This document shows, in pieces, positions 11,997-20,308 of a stretch of DNA of 64,000 nucleotides. The translations under genes and the position numbers were made by a program. The stretch covers positions 1 through 64,000 of the forward strand of contig CALKCJ010000010.1 of NCBI GenBank assembly GCA_938082375.1, written 5' to 3'. Each line of letters opens with the position of its first letter. Position 1 is the first letter of the stretch. Origin of the DNA: an uncultured Thermomicrobiaceae bacterium. Its GTDB lineage: Bacteria > Chloroflexota > Chloroflexia > Thermomicrobiales > Thermomicrobiaceae. Under the pieces are notes generated by a model that did not search any database, was not told the DNA's origin, and was given only the letters and a program-made list of their open reading frames with translations.

Positions 11997-13727
11997 TCAC
12001 CCGGCGATCCACACCTGCTCTAGACCGAGGATACCCAACGGCGTCAACTCCAGCCCCTGTACGCGCGGCTTGACCAGCAGATAGGAGACATCCCAGTAGA
12101 GCGGGATCACGACGAAGTCGTCGAGGACACGCTGCTGGGCTTCGGCGAAAAGACGGGCTCGAGCCTCTTCGCCGGGTTCCTCGGCCGCCATGTCCAGCAG
12201 TCGATCCACCTCACGATTACGGTAGCCGAGGTAGTTATCCGGACTCGACGAGTGGAAGAGCGCAGTCAGGAACGACGCCGGATCGGGATAGTCAGCGACC
12301 CAGCTCAGGACAAAGATCGGCAGCCGGCCACCGGTCAGGTCCTGGAGATAGTCAGGCCAATCCATCAACAGTACCTCGGCCTGGATCCCCAGATCGCGTT
12401 CGTAGACCTGCTTCAGCGTGACCGGCACGCCGCTGCCAGCCGTATAGAGCTGGAGCGGCCGGGCCGGCAGGCGCGACTGGAGCACCGCCCTGGCTGCGAC
12501 GGGGTCGTAGGCCGGCAAGGACGCCGGCCAGGTACGCCCCAGCATCCCGTCCGGCACGATCCCGCTTGCTGACGGTACCACACCGTTCAGGCTTACCCGC
12601 GCGATTTTCTCGCGCTCGAACCCCTGGATCAGTGCCCGGCGAACCTCCGGGTCGTCCAACGGAGGGATGTTCGGGTTGAGGAAGACGAAACTCCCAGCAA
12701 AGAGCGGCTGGACACGAAGCTCCCGGCTGAGTGGCGAGTTCGGTGCCCGCACACGGTCGAGCGCCCACAGCGGCACCGAGACGAGGTCGAGCTGCCCGCG
12801 CTCGTACTGGTTCATCGGCTCTAAGGCATCGGCCCCCAGACGGATATCGATCTCCTGGAGGACCGGTGCACCAGGCGCATAGCCCGGGAAGGCGCGCAGA
12901 ACCAGCAGCCGTCCTTCCTCCCAGCGGTCCAGTACGAAGGGGCCACTTCCGTTCGGGTGCCGCCACCAGTCGTCGCCTCTGGCGACGTCCCAGCGGTCGA
13001 CGACGAAGGCTGGCGGGGCGGTCAGTTTGCTCAGAAAGTCCCGCGCGCGCCACGACAAGCGGATGCGGACGGTCAAGGGGTCTACGACCTCGACACCGGG
13101 GAGATCCGAACGCTGTCCGGCCATCCGCTCCTCGGCCCCAAGGATGTCGCGTAAGTACGTCCAGCCCGGAAGCTTCCGCCCGTCGCCTCCGGCCAGCGCC
13201 GGATCGGTTGCGCGCTCCAGCGAGTACTTGACGTCGTCCGCCGTGAGGCGCCGGCCGTCGTGAAAGCTGGTGCGGTCGCGCAACTCGAAGCTATAGGTGA
13301 GGCCATCGGAAGAGATCCTGACGCGCTCGGCGAGATCCGGCACCGGTCGGAGGTTCGCGTCCAGACGCACGAGGCCACGAAAGACTTGTCGAACGACGAA
13401 AGCCGAGTCAGCATCGCGCACGAGTGCTGGATCCAGGGTCAGTGGCCCATCCGGTGAGCCGGCCAGTGTCAGGCGCTGCTCCCCGGTAGCCGGCGGCGCG
13501 GCAGTGGGAGTCGGGGCCTCGATGACGGTCTCGCTGCCGGCCAGCGATGGCGTATGGGCCGGGATTACCAGCGCAGGCGAGGCAACCGCGGGCGTGGCTG
13601 TCGGCTCGACCACCGGCGGCGTCGTGGTCGATCGCCCCCCGAGCGACACGCGACACCCACCGAGCAGGAGAGCGAGCGCCAGGACGAGGTGAGCAAGCGA
13701 GCTGACAAGCTGACCGCGTCGCGGCAT
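11997..13727 (-). CDS. Family 5 (peptide/nickel-type) ABC transporter substrate-binding lipoprotein
   Basis: A 576-aa secreted protein. Residues 1-25 are a lipoprotein signal peptide with lipobox LLGGC. They are followed by a low-complexity Thr/Pro/Ala/Val linker to about residue 80, then an SBP_bac_5 domain: LTLDPALVRDADS, VRLDANLRPVPDLAERV, TSFHDGRRLTADDVKYSLERA and a C-terminal WVADYPDPASFLTALF. Such proteins capture oligopeptides, nickel or similar ligands for an ABC importer, but no permease or ATPase genes adjoin it here. It is divergent from a gamma-glutamyltransferase gene, which may hint at peptide scavenging. Confidence 0.9.
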   Translation of the reverse strand: MPRRGQLVSSLAHLVLALALLLGGCRVSLGGRSTTTPPVVEPTATPAVASPALVIPAHTPSLAGSETVIEAPTPTAAPPATGEQRLTLAGSPDGPLTLDPALVRDADSAFVVRQVFRGLVRLDANLRPVPDLAERVRISSDGLTYSFELRDRTSFHDGRRLTADDVKYSLERATDPALAGGDGRKLPGWTYLRDILGAEERMAGQRSDLPGVEVVDPLTVRIRLSWRARDFLSKLTAPPAFVVDRWDVARGDDWWRHPNGSGPFVLDRWEEGRLLVLRAFPGYAPGAPVLQEIDIRLGADALEPMNQYERGQLDLVSVPLWALDRVRAPNSPLSRELRVQPLFAGSFVFLNPNIPPLDDPEVRRALIQGFEREKIARVSLNGVVPSASGIVPDGMLGRTWPASLPAYDPVAARAVLQSRLPARPLQLYTAGSGVPVTLKQVYERDLGIQAEVLLMDWPDYLQDLTGGRLPIFVLSWVADYPDPASFLTALFHSSSPDNYLGYRNREVDRLLDMAAEEPGEEARARLFAEAQQRVLDDFVVIPLYWDVSYLLVKPRVQGLELTPLGILGLEQVWIAG

Positions 13728-13936
13728 CGGTGATCGAGACTCCTCTCATGCCGCGCGAATTGTACCGAACCCTGGCGCGAGGGAACGTGATATGGCAACT
13801 CGCGATGCCGTGTCCAAGGACTCACCGTCACGTGCTCGGGCGGTCTGCCAGGACGATCTCGCGCACAGCCGGGCATTCCCCCCGATCCCATGCTAGGATG
13901 CACGAGGAGGAAAACCGCCAGGATGGGAGGCTGCTG

Positions 13937-15538
13937 ATGGGTGGGATGGTCGTCGCTCCCCAAGCGCCGGCGGTCGAGGCCGGAATCGAGGTGCTCCGCC
14001 GAGGCGGCAACGCCTTCGACGCGGCGGTCACGACTGCGTTTGCTCAAACAGTGGTCGACCCGCAGATGTGTGGCATCGCCGGCTTCGGCGTGGCCAATCT
14101 CCGCTCTGCTGACGGGCGTCACCAGATCATCGACTTTAACGCCACCGCGGGTTCACGCGTGCGGCCCGAGATGTGGCGCGACCTCCTGGTCGAGCAAGAC
14201 TGGACAGGCTACGGGTACCACCTCAAGGGTCAGGTCAACGACGTCGGTTACACCTCGATCATGACGCCCGGCACCGTCGCCGGCCTGGCCGAAGTGCTGC
14301 GCCGGTTCGGCACCATCTCCTGGGCCGAGGCCCTCCAACCCGCCATCCGGCTTGCCGAAGAGGGCTTCCTCGTCTCGCCCGAGCTGTGGCGACTCTGGAA
14401 CCAGCCTGCGGTCGGCGATCGGATTTCGATGCGCGAGCGGATCGCCCACACGCCGGCCAGCCGCGAACTCTATATCAAGGCCAACGGTGAGACCTGGCGG
14501 CCGGGTGAGCGGCTGCGTAATCCCGATTACGCGCGCGTGCTGCGACGGCTGGCCGAGGCCGGGCCCGAGGACTTCTACACCGGCGAGCTGGCACAGCGGA
14601 TGGCCGAAGATCTGGAGGCTAACGGCGCGTTCGTCACCGCCGGAGACCTCGCGAACTACCGCGTCCGCGTCCGTGAACCGCTGTGGTTTACCTACCGGGG
14701 CTACGAGCTAGCGACGAACCCGCCCGCTGGCGGCGGCATCTGCCTCGCGGAAATCCTCAAGATCCTCGAACACGAAGACCTCGCGTCGCTCGGGCTCAAC
14801 AGTGTCGAGTACATCGCGTTCGTCGCCCGCGCCATGCAGGCTGCGTACGCTGACTGGTACGGGCAGGTGGGCGACCCGGCGTTCGTCGCTGTACCGGTGG
14901 AGCGGCTGCTCTCCAACGACCACATCCGGACCTGCTACGAACTCGTGCGCTCTGGCCAACCGATCAGGGTACCACGACGGGTCGCCGAGCAGGGCACGAC
15001 ACACGTCACCGTGGTCGATAGCGACGGCAACGTCGCCTCGATCACCCACTCGCTCGGCTCCTCCAGCGGCGTCGTGACACCCGGCCTCGGCTTTACCTAC
15101 AACAACTGCATGAACGCCGCCGATCCGATCCCAGACGGCCCGAACTCCATCGCGCCGGGCAAAGCGCGCATCACCGGCATGTGCCCGACGATCGGGTTGA
15201 AGCGCGGTGAAGTCGTCTTCGCGCTCGGCGCGCCCGGCGGTACACGGATCATCACCGGCGTGCTCCAGGCTCTCCTCAATCTCATCGACCACGGATTGAC
15301 GCCAGTGGAGGCGGTCTCTGCGCCGCGGTTCGACTCGCAGAGCGAATACCTCGACTGCGAAGCCCGTATCCCGTCCTGGGTGCGGGCTGCGCTCGCCGAT
15401 CGGGGGTTCAAGGTTGTCGAGAACCCAGCACTTTATGGTAACTTTGCACGGGTACAGTTGATCACGCGCGACCCGATCACCGGACAGGTGCGAGGCGGCG
15501 CAGATCCCCGGAGCGGGGGAGTCGTCTTCGAGGTCTGA
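13937..15538 (+). CDS. Gamma-glutamyltransferase family protein (first of two)
   Basis: An N-terminal-nucleophile hydrolase/transferase, 533 aa from ATG 13937. The early segment AGIEVLRRGGNAFDAAV and the TPGTVAGL motif are characteristic. The autoprocessing site is GTTHVTVVDSDGNVASIT, with Thr354 as the expected nucleophile, and the small subunit contains APGKARITGMCPTI. I chose ATG 13937 because GGGAGG sits six bases upstream. ATG 13898, in the same frame, overlaps a TAGGAT -10-like element and would lack a leader. No signal peptide is evident, so it may be cytoplasmic. A second paralogue is at 25396-27093. Confidence 0.88.
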   Translation: MGGMVVAPQAPAVEAGIEVLRRGGNAFDAAVTTAFAQTVVDPQMCGIAGFGVANLRSADGRHQIIDFNATAGSRVRPEMWRDLLVEQDWTGYGYHLKGQVNDVGYTSIMTPGTVAGLAEVLRRFGTISWAEALQPAIRLAEEGFLVSPELWRLWNQPAVGDRISMRERIAHTPASRELYIKANGETWRPGERLRNPDYARVLRRLAEAGPEDFYTGELAQRMAEDLEANGAFVTAGDLANYRVRVREPLWFTYRGYELATNPPAGGGICLAEILKILEHEDLASLGLNSVEYIAFVARAMQAAYADWYGQVGDPAFVAVPVERLLSNDHIRTCYELVRSGQPIRVPRRVAEQGTTHVTVVDSDGNVASITHSLGSSSGVVTPGLGFTYNNCMNAADPIPDGPNSIAPGKARITGMCPTIGLKRGEVVFALGAPGGTRIITGVLQALLNLIDHGLTPVEAVSAPRFDSQSEYLDCEARIPSWVRAALADRGFKVVENPALYGNFARVQLITRDPITGQVRGGADPRSGGVVFEV

Positions 15539-15761
15539 CGCCTCGGGCGGTTCAATTTGCCGCCCGGACGACCGAACGCGCTATCGGCTCGGTCGCATGG
15601 CAGCCTTCTAAAGAACCATCCGGCCACGGCTGGCCGTGTCGACCTGATAGCTGGTCGTCCTGCGGTTACCTGTCGTGTAGTCAAGTGAACATCGATTTGG
15701 GTCGCGACCGGGATCCTCAGACGCCCGCGGTTCGCACCACCATGCTTGCCAGGGAGGCGCC

Positions 15762-16937
15762 GTGACCAAGTGGTTCACCGCGCTGGCCGGTATTGCCCTC
15801 GTGCTGCTGGTGATCCTCTCCCTGCCCCTGGCGACGACTCCCGGGATCGTGGAGCTTCTCCCGCCGCCGGGCAGTACGGCTGCCCCCGGGACGGTGACGA
15901 TCGGTGCCGTGCTGGTTGGCGCGCGCCCTTTACAGCGGGTGGAACTCCGGCTGAACGGCCACCCGGTGCAGCCAGCGGTGTTCGTGCGCGACCAGCGCAC
16001 CTGGCTGATTCGCTACGAGACTGAGCTGCCGCGAGGATCCTATACTGTGGCGGTCACCGTCATCGACGACCGCGGTCACCGTCGCACCCATAGTTGGAGC
16101 TTTCTCGCGTCCGGCCCGCGCCGGTCGCCGGTGCTGACGCTGGTCGAGCCAGAGCCAGACCACCGCTTCGCCAGCGGTCCGGTACCGGTCACCCTACGTG
16201 TGGAAGCGCAAGGCGCCATCGACTCGGTGCTCCTCCTGGTCGATGGGCAACCGGCTCTACCGAAGGCGACCTCCTCACCACCTCACAGGGGAGAGTCCGT
16301 CGTCCGTGACTTCCAGGCAGTGGTCTGGCTCGAGGCGGGCGAGCACCGGGTGGAAGCCCGTGTCGTCGACGAGTATGGAGCTCGCTCGTCGGGTGAATGG
16401 ACATTCACGGTGGTCGCTAACGAGCGTGAGGCAAACGCCCGCTACTTCCCGGAGACCGGCCAAACGCTCCTCGGCGCGTTCAAGCAGTACTGGGAGTCGC
16501 GCAAGGGAAACTTGGTCTTCGGCCCCCCGATCAGTCCGGAGATCCGCCGGAGGGACGGCACAACGGTGCAGTACTGCCGGTACGCACGCCTGGAGCTTCA
16601 CCCTGATGGATCGATCACCCTCGGGCTGCTCGGCCTGGAAGCACTCGGCAGCGTCCTCCCGCCGGTGCCTGAACCCGAACAACCAGGAGTGCGGTACTTC
16701 CCGGAGACCGGGCATACGCTCCGCGGCGACTTCCTCACCTTCTGGGAGCAGAACGGCGGTCTCGAGGTCTTCGGGTTCCCGATCAGCGAGCCAAAGCTCG
16801 AGGGCGGCTACCGCATTCAAGTCTTCGAGCGCGCACGCTTCGAGCAACGCCTGACGGCCCGCGAGGAGCCGCAGCCGGTCACACTAGCACCGCTCGGTGA
16901 GTTGATCTGGCAACGGGAGCACAAGGGGGCGGGATAG
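15762..16937 (+). CDS. Secreted Ig-like protein with C-terminal LGFP-like repeats
   Basis: A 391-aa protein with an N-terminal signal or anchor helix (residues about 5-27) and two bacterial Ig-like beta domains (about 30-115 and 125-215: VELRLNGHPV, SYTVAVTVIDDRG; then VLLLVDGQPA, HRVEARVVDEYG). At the C terminus are two repeats of about 55 aa, each opening with RYFPETGQTL or RYFPETGHTL and carrying LVFGPPISPE or LEVFGFPISEP, which resemble cell-wall LGFP-type repeats. It starts at GTG 15762 after AGGGAGG. The stop abuts the stop of the convergent small kinase gene with no spare base. Probable function: a cell-surface binding protein; ligand unknown. Confidence 0.75.
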   Translation: MTKWFTALAGIALVLLVILSLPLATTPGIVELLPPPGSTAAPGTVTIGAVLVGARPLQRVELRLNGHPVQPAVFVRDQRTWLIRYETELPRGSYTVAVTVIDDRGHRRTHSWSFLASGPRRSPVLTLVEPEPDHRFASGPVPVTLRVEAQGAIDSVLLLVDGQPALPKATSSPPHRGESVVRDFQAVVWLEAGEHRVEARVVDEYGARSSGEWTFTVVANEREANARYFPETGQTLLGAFKQYWESRKGNLVFGPPISPEIRRRDGTTVQYCRYARLELHPDGSITLGLLGLEALGSVLPPVPEPEQPGVRYFPETGHTLRGDFLTFWEQNGGLEVFGFPISEPKLEGGYRIQVFERARFEQRLTAREEPQPVTLAPLGELIWQREHKGAG

Positions 16938-17288
16938 TTACTCTTCAGAGCTGGCGCGCTCCTTGACGGCAGCGAGGACGCGCTCGACCACCTCGTCCAC
17001 CGTATACCGGCCCGTGTCGATGACGAGGTCGGCGTGCGCCCGTGCATCGGCCAGCCGCTCGAGCTCGATACAGTACAGCCACTCCGGCCAGTCGCTGCCG
17101 CGCCGCTCCCTGATCGTGCTCAGGCTCGCATCAAGGAAGACCACAAGATCCGGCTTCGGATGCCTCCAGAGGTCACGGACGATCGAGTGTTCCTGGCCGA
17201 CTACGACCGCATCCACTCCGCGCCTGCACAGGCGGTCAGCAAGAGTGGTCTTACCGGAACCACACGGGCCAACCAGGACAACGCGCAC
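16938..17288 (-). CDS. Small P-loop kinase-like protein
   Basis: A 116-aa protein that is almost entirely a minimal P-loop fold: Walker [16 protein letters not shown] (residues 6-20), an Asp-containing strand DLVVFLDASLSTIRERR resembling the LID region of nucleoside kinases, and a C-terminal DLVIDTGRYTVDEVVERV, the usual end of adenylylsulfate/shikimate-kinase-like folds. At this length it is shorter than most kinases (about 160-200 aa). The start GTG 17288 is weakly supported by TTGAGG. The substrate cannot be named. Confidence 0.7.
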   Translation of the reverse strand: MRVVLVGPCGSGKTTLADRLCRRGVDAVVVGQEHSIVRDLWRHPKPDLVVFLDASLSTIRERRGSDWPEWLYCIELERLADARAHADLVIDTGRYTVDEVVERVLAAVKERASSEE

Positions 17289-17376
17289 GCGTGCCTCAAC
17301 ACGACTAACGGGACGAACTAGCGCCTCGGGAGAGGCGAGTTCCCGCTCAGCGCCGGCTCTCGCCCCATTCTGCCAG

Positions 17377-18333
17377 TCAGCCGGACTTCGACGGGCTCTC
17401 GACGCGCGCGATCGGAGGCGGCATAGCCGGCTCGCTCTTGTGTGGAGCGCTCCGCCGGGCTCGCTGGTCGAGGAGTCGTAGGAGCCGCTCGGTATACGTC
17501 GGACTCACGGGGTCGAGGTGCTGGCCGGCACGCTCGAGGTATGGAGAGCTGATACGGCGCAAAAAGGTGAACAAGCCTTCCTCGGCGATGGTGTGCAGCG
17601 CTCGACGGTAGTACTCGAAGACGTATGCGTCGCCGAGCCTGATCCCAGCGCGGGCCGCACCCAGCCCAATCAGTGTCGACACCTCGAGGAGCGAACGACC
17701 TTCGTCGCGCGCGGCCGCCTGCAGGCTGGAAAAGAGCGAGGCGAGCCCTTCGGGAGAGGGCAAATCCACAGCCTGACTCCGGAGCGCCTGCAGGGAGGCC
17801 CGCAGCTCACTGACGTTCAGCGGCGGAACATCCACGGTGTCGGCGAGGACGTCCGCCGTCCCTTCCAGCCGCGAGAGCACGTCTTCCACCGATGAAACAT
17901 CAGTGCCTTTTCGCAGCAGCCCAGCCTGTTCCAGCTCCGCCACCAGCGCGCGCAGGTAGGCCTTCGAGCCACCGATCGCATCGGCGGCTCCGGCGAGCAG
18001 CCACAGCGGAGACCAGCCCGCCACCAGCACGCTGGCCAGCTCGACGACGTTCCCCGCCGCCTTGCGTACCGTCAGCTCCTCGACGCTCATCGGAGCATTC
18101 GGGTACACACTGCGCACATCGCCCACGAGCTCAACCGTGATCCGCAGCAGCCGAGCCACGGTCGCCTCGTACAGCTTCGAGCGGCGGACGAAGTCCGGCA
18201 ACACCATCTGGCTGACCTCGTAGGTCGCGCCTCCAACCAGCGCCGCGCTGGCCCGGCCCGCTCGCTCCGGGAGCGAGGCGAGGTATCGAACGGGGATCTT
18301 CGCTGGTGATTTGAACTTCCACCCTCTCGCCAT
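17377..18333 (-). CDS. Uncharacterised 318-aa protein
   Basis: I do not recognise this family. It is a mainly helical, Ala/Leu/Arg-rich protein with a basic N terminus (MARGWKFKSPAKIPVRYL), a hydrophobic stretch VELASVLVAGWSPLWLLAGA that could be a membrane-associated or buried helix, and a conserved-looking C-terminal part (ARAGIRLGDAYVFEYYRRAL, FLRRISSPYLERAG). The tail from about residue 295 is Ser/Pro/Lys-rich and probably disordered. I start at ATG 18333, 13 bp after the Nif3-like stop, rather than at 18381, which would overlap that gene by 35 bp. It is probably co-transcribed with the Nif3-like gene. Confidence 0.7.
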   Translation of the reverse strand: MARGWKFKSPAKIPVRYLASLPERAGRASAALVGGATYEVSQMVLPDFVRRSKLYEATVARLLRITVELVGDVRSVYPNAPMSVEELTVRKAAGNVVELASVLVAGWSPLWLLAGAADAIGGSKAYLRALVAELEQAGLLRKGTDVSSVEDVLSRLEGTADVLADTVDVPPLNVSELRASLQALRSQAVDLPSPEGLASLFSSLQAAARDEGRSLLEVSTLIGLGAARAGIRLGDAYVFEYYRRALHTIAEEGLFTFLRRISSPYLERAGQHLDPVSPTYTERLLRLLDQRARRSAPHKSEPAMPPPIARVESPSKSG

Positions 18334-18346
18334 CGCAGCGACTCTT

Positions 18347-19174
18347 TCACAGGCCACTTGCGCGAACGACCTCAAGCCCACGCGCCTCGAGCTCGGCCAC
18401 GTACCGGTTAATTCCTACCAGATCAGCCGCGATGTGGCCCGCCACAATCAGATTGCCGCGGCCGTCCGCACGCAGCCGTTCGACTTCCTCCGGCGCAATG
18501 TGGATGTAGATCACTGTCGATACACCATGATCGAAGTATGCCTTCGCCACTGCAGCGCCGCCATTCGTCCCAGCACCGTGGACGACTGCTACTTTGCCCG
18601 CCGGCCGGTCGACCGCGCCGACCGGCACCATGACTTGCGTGGGAGCCTGGGAAAACTCAGGGAGTGCCAGGAGGGCGTCAATAACATCTTGCACCACCGG
18701 TTCCCGACCGAGGCTGGCCGTGTGTCGCTCGATCGCCTCGACCATCAACCGTCGGCCGATCTCATCCAACGGGAGATGGATATTGAGAAAGGGCATCCGC
18801 AACAGCCGGGCAAACGACGGCGCGTGGTCGTAGTTTGCCGCCTGGGCGCGCAGGATCGCGCGCGACACCAGCGGCTTGATCGCCTCGCGGGCCACCTCGC
18901 GCGGGACGCCGTGCTCGACCATGAGCTCAACATGACGGGTAAGCACTTCCGGGAAACGGAGCATCGCGCTGCCACCAGCCGGGTGATGAGCGACGACGCC
19001 GTCACAGCCCAGCTCACGCGCGATCAGTAACTCCGCCGGCCCGATGTCGATCCCAAACAGGACTCGCCCCAGCGCCTCCCCGGAGACATAAACTGCGCTG
19101 TCGGCCGGAAGCTGGCGCATCCCAGCCAGTTCGAGCGCGATCTGTATCAGCCCATCCGTGCTGATCCCAGACAC
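18347..19174 (-). CDS. Nif3-like dinuclear metal centre protein
   Basis: About 275 aa. Metal-binding signatures of the Nif3 (NGG1-interacting factor 3) family are visible: GCDGVVAHHPAGGS early, and VIYIHIAPEEVERLRADGRG then NLIVAGHIAADLVGINRYV near the end, which together would supply His, Asp and Glu ligands. The central insertion (about 90-200) is longer than in short family members and lacks the usual PII-like pattern. Family members bind two divalent metals; their cellular role remains unclear. The start is uncertain: GTG 19174 has a GAGGGG stretch just upstream, while GTG 19201 in the same frame gives 284 aa. Confidence 0.75.
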   Translation of the reverse strand: MSGISTDGLIQIALELAGMRQLPADSAVYVSGEALGRVLFGIDIGPAELLIARELGCDGVVAHHPAGGSAMLRFPEVLTRHVELMVEHGVPREVAREAIKPLVSRAILRAQAANYDHAPSFARLLRMPFLNIHLPLDEIGRRLMVEAIERHTASLGREPVVQDVIDALLALPEFSQAPTQVMVPVGAVDRPAGKVAVVHGAGTNGGAAVAKAYFDHGVSTVIYIHIAPEEVERLRADGRGNLIVAGHIAADLVGINRYVAELEARGLEVVRASGL

Positions 19175-19325
19175 GACCCCCCTCGTTCCGGAGCACTCCA
19201 CTGCCCTAGCCGATCAGCCGTCGAGCAGCCGAGCCACGACACCCCGATCTCCATTCTCGCACAGTATCCCGTACACCTCGATAACCATGCGTGCCAGCCA
19301 GCCGGAGAGCAAGCCAGGCCGGCAC

Positions 19326-20135
19326 CTATAGATCGGGGGACGCCCCTGGTTGCGACAGCGGCTTCTGCGCGAGGATCAACACCTTGTCGTCGCGAAAGCT
19401 GGCGACCCGCCCCTGAGCGAGGTCGACGTCGAGGAAGCGGCACACTCGCTCCTGACTCAGCAGCCACTGTCCGAGTGCATCCCGCGCCGCTGGGCTCATC
19501 CCTGAGCGAACAGTCCAGTCGTCCCACTGGTGGCGACGGTAGATTACCTCGAGCCGCTGGACCTGAAGCCCTCCCCGGGACAGGAAGCCACACCACTCAG
19601 CCAGCGTGTAGGAGCGCACGTGGCTGGGGTCGCGGCGCCATTCAAGCTCGTTCACCAGCAGGTCGAGCTCGCGGTCGGCTGGGGCAAGGCTGTCGAGCAA
19701 CAGGAGACGCCCGCCCGGTTCCAGGACGCGCGCCACCTCTCGGACGAACGCTTCTGGCTCGGCGAAGTGGTGGGGGGCAATCCGGCACGTCACCAGGCCG
19801 ACACAGCCATCGGCCAGCGGCAACGCCTCGGCGTCGGCCGCGAGCAGGCCGACCGGTACGACGCCGCGATCGGCCGCGGCGCGGCGCGCGGCCTGAAGCA
19901 TCCTCATGGTCAGGTCGAGCAGGATGACCCGCGCGCCCTGTCGAGCCAGCGCCAGTCCGGTATGGCCGCCGCCAGTCGCGACATCGAGCGCCAGCTCGCC
20001 AGGCCGCACCGCTGCCCACTCGAGCAGCCGCCCGAGGTCGTGCCCGGCCGCGTGCGAGCGGCTGCGCACGTAGGCCTCGGCCGCCGCGCCGAACTGCTCG
20101 CGCACCCGGTGCTTGATCTCCGTGCCGTCACTCAT
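19326..20135 (-). CDS. Class I SAM-dependent methyltransferase (UbiE/COQ5-like)
   Basis: A 269-aa protein with motif I LALDVATGGGHTGLALA (residues 48-64), LLAADAEALPLADGCVGLVT, then VREVARVLEPGGRLLLLDS, and the HHFAEPEAFVREVAR region typical of UbiE-type enzymes. The C-terminal segment RYRRHQWDDW-like (IYRRHQWDDWTVRSGM) is common in small-molecule methyltransferases of this type. The start is ATG 20135; the open frame extends to 20261 but has no ribosome-binding site there. It is divergent from the MMPL gene across 173 bp. The substrate is unknown. Confidence 0.85.
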   Translation of the reverse strand: MSDGTEIKHRVREQFGAAAEAYVRSRSHAAGHDLGRLLEWAAVRPGELALDVATGGGHTGLALARQGARVILLDLTMRMLQAARRAAADRGVVPVGLLAADAEALPLADGCVGLVTCRIAPHHFAEPEAFVREVARVLEPGGRLLLLDSLAPADRELDLLVNELEWRRDPSHVRSYTLAEWCGFLSRGGLQVQRLEVIYRRHQWDDWTVRSGMSPAARDALGQWLLSQERVCRFLDVDLAQGRVASFRDDKVLILAQKPLSQPGASPDL

Positions 20136-20308
20136 GGTCCCTGCTCCACCCAACTCCGCACCGCCGATTATTGTCGCTGGACATCGTCGCGCCAAACCGT
20201 GCGCAGCCGCCGGAGCGCGCTCGAGCCTCGCTGGCCGAGGACACCGGCTGGTGTGGTACACCTGAGCGGGGTATAGGGAGCGGTGCAGGGCGCTCGGGGA
20301 GACGCGGC

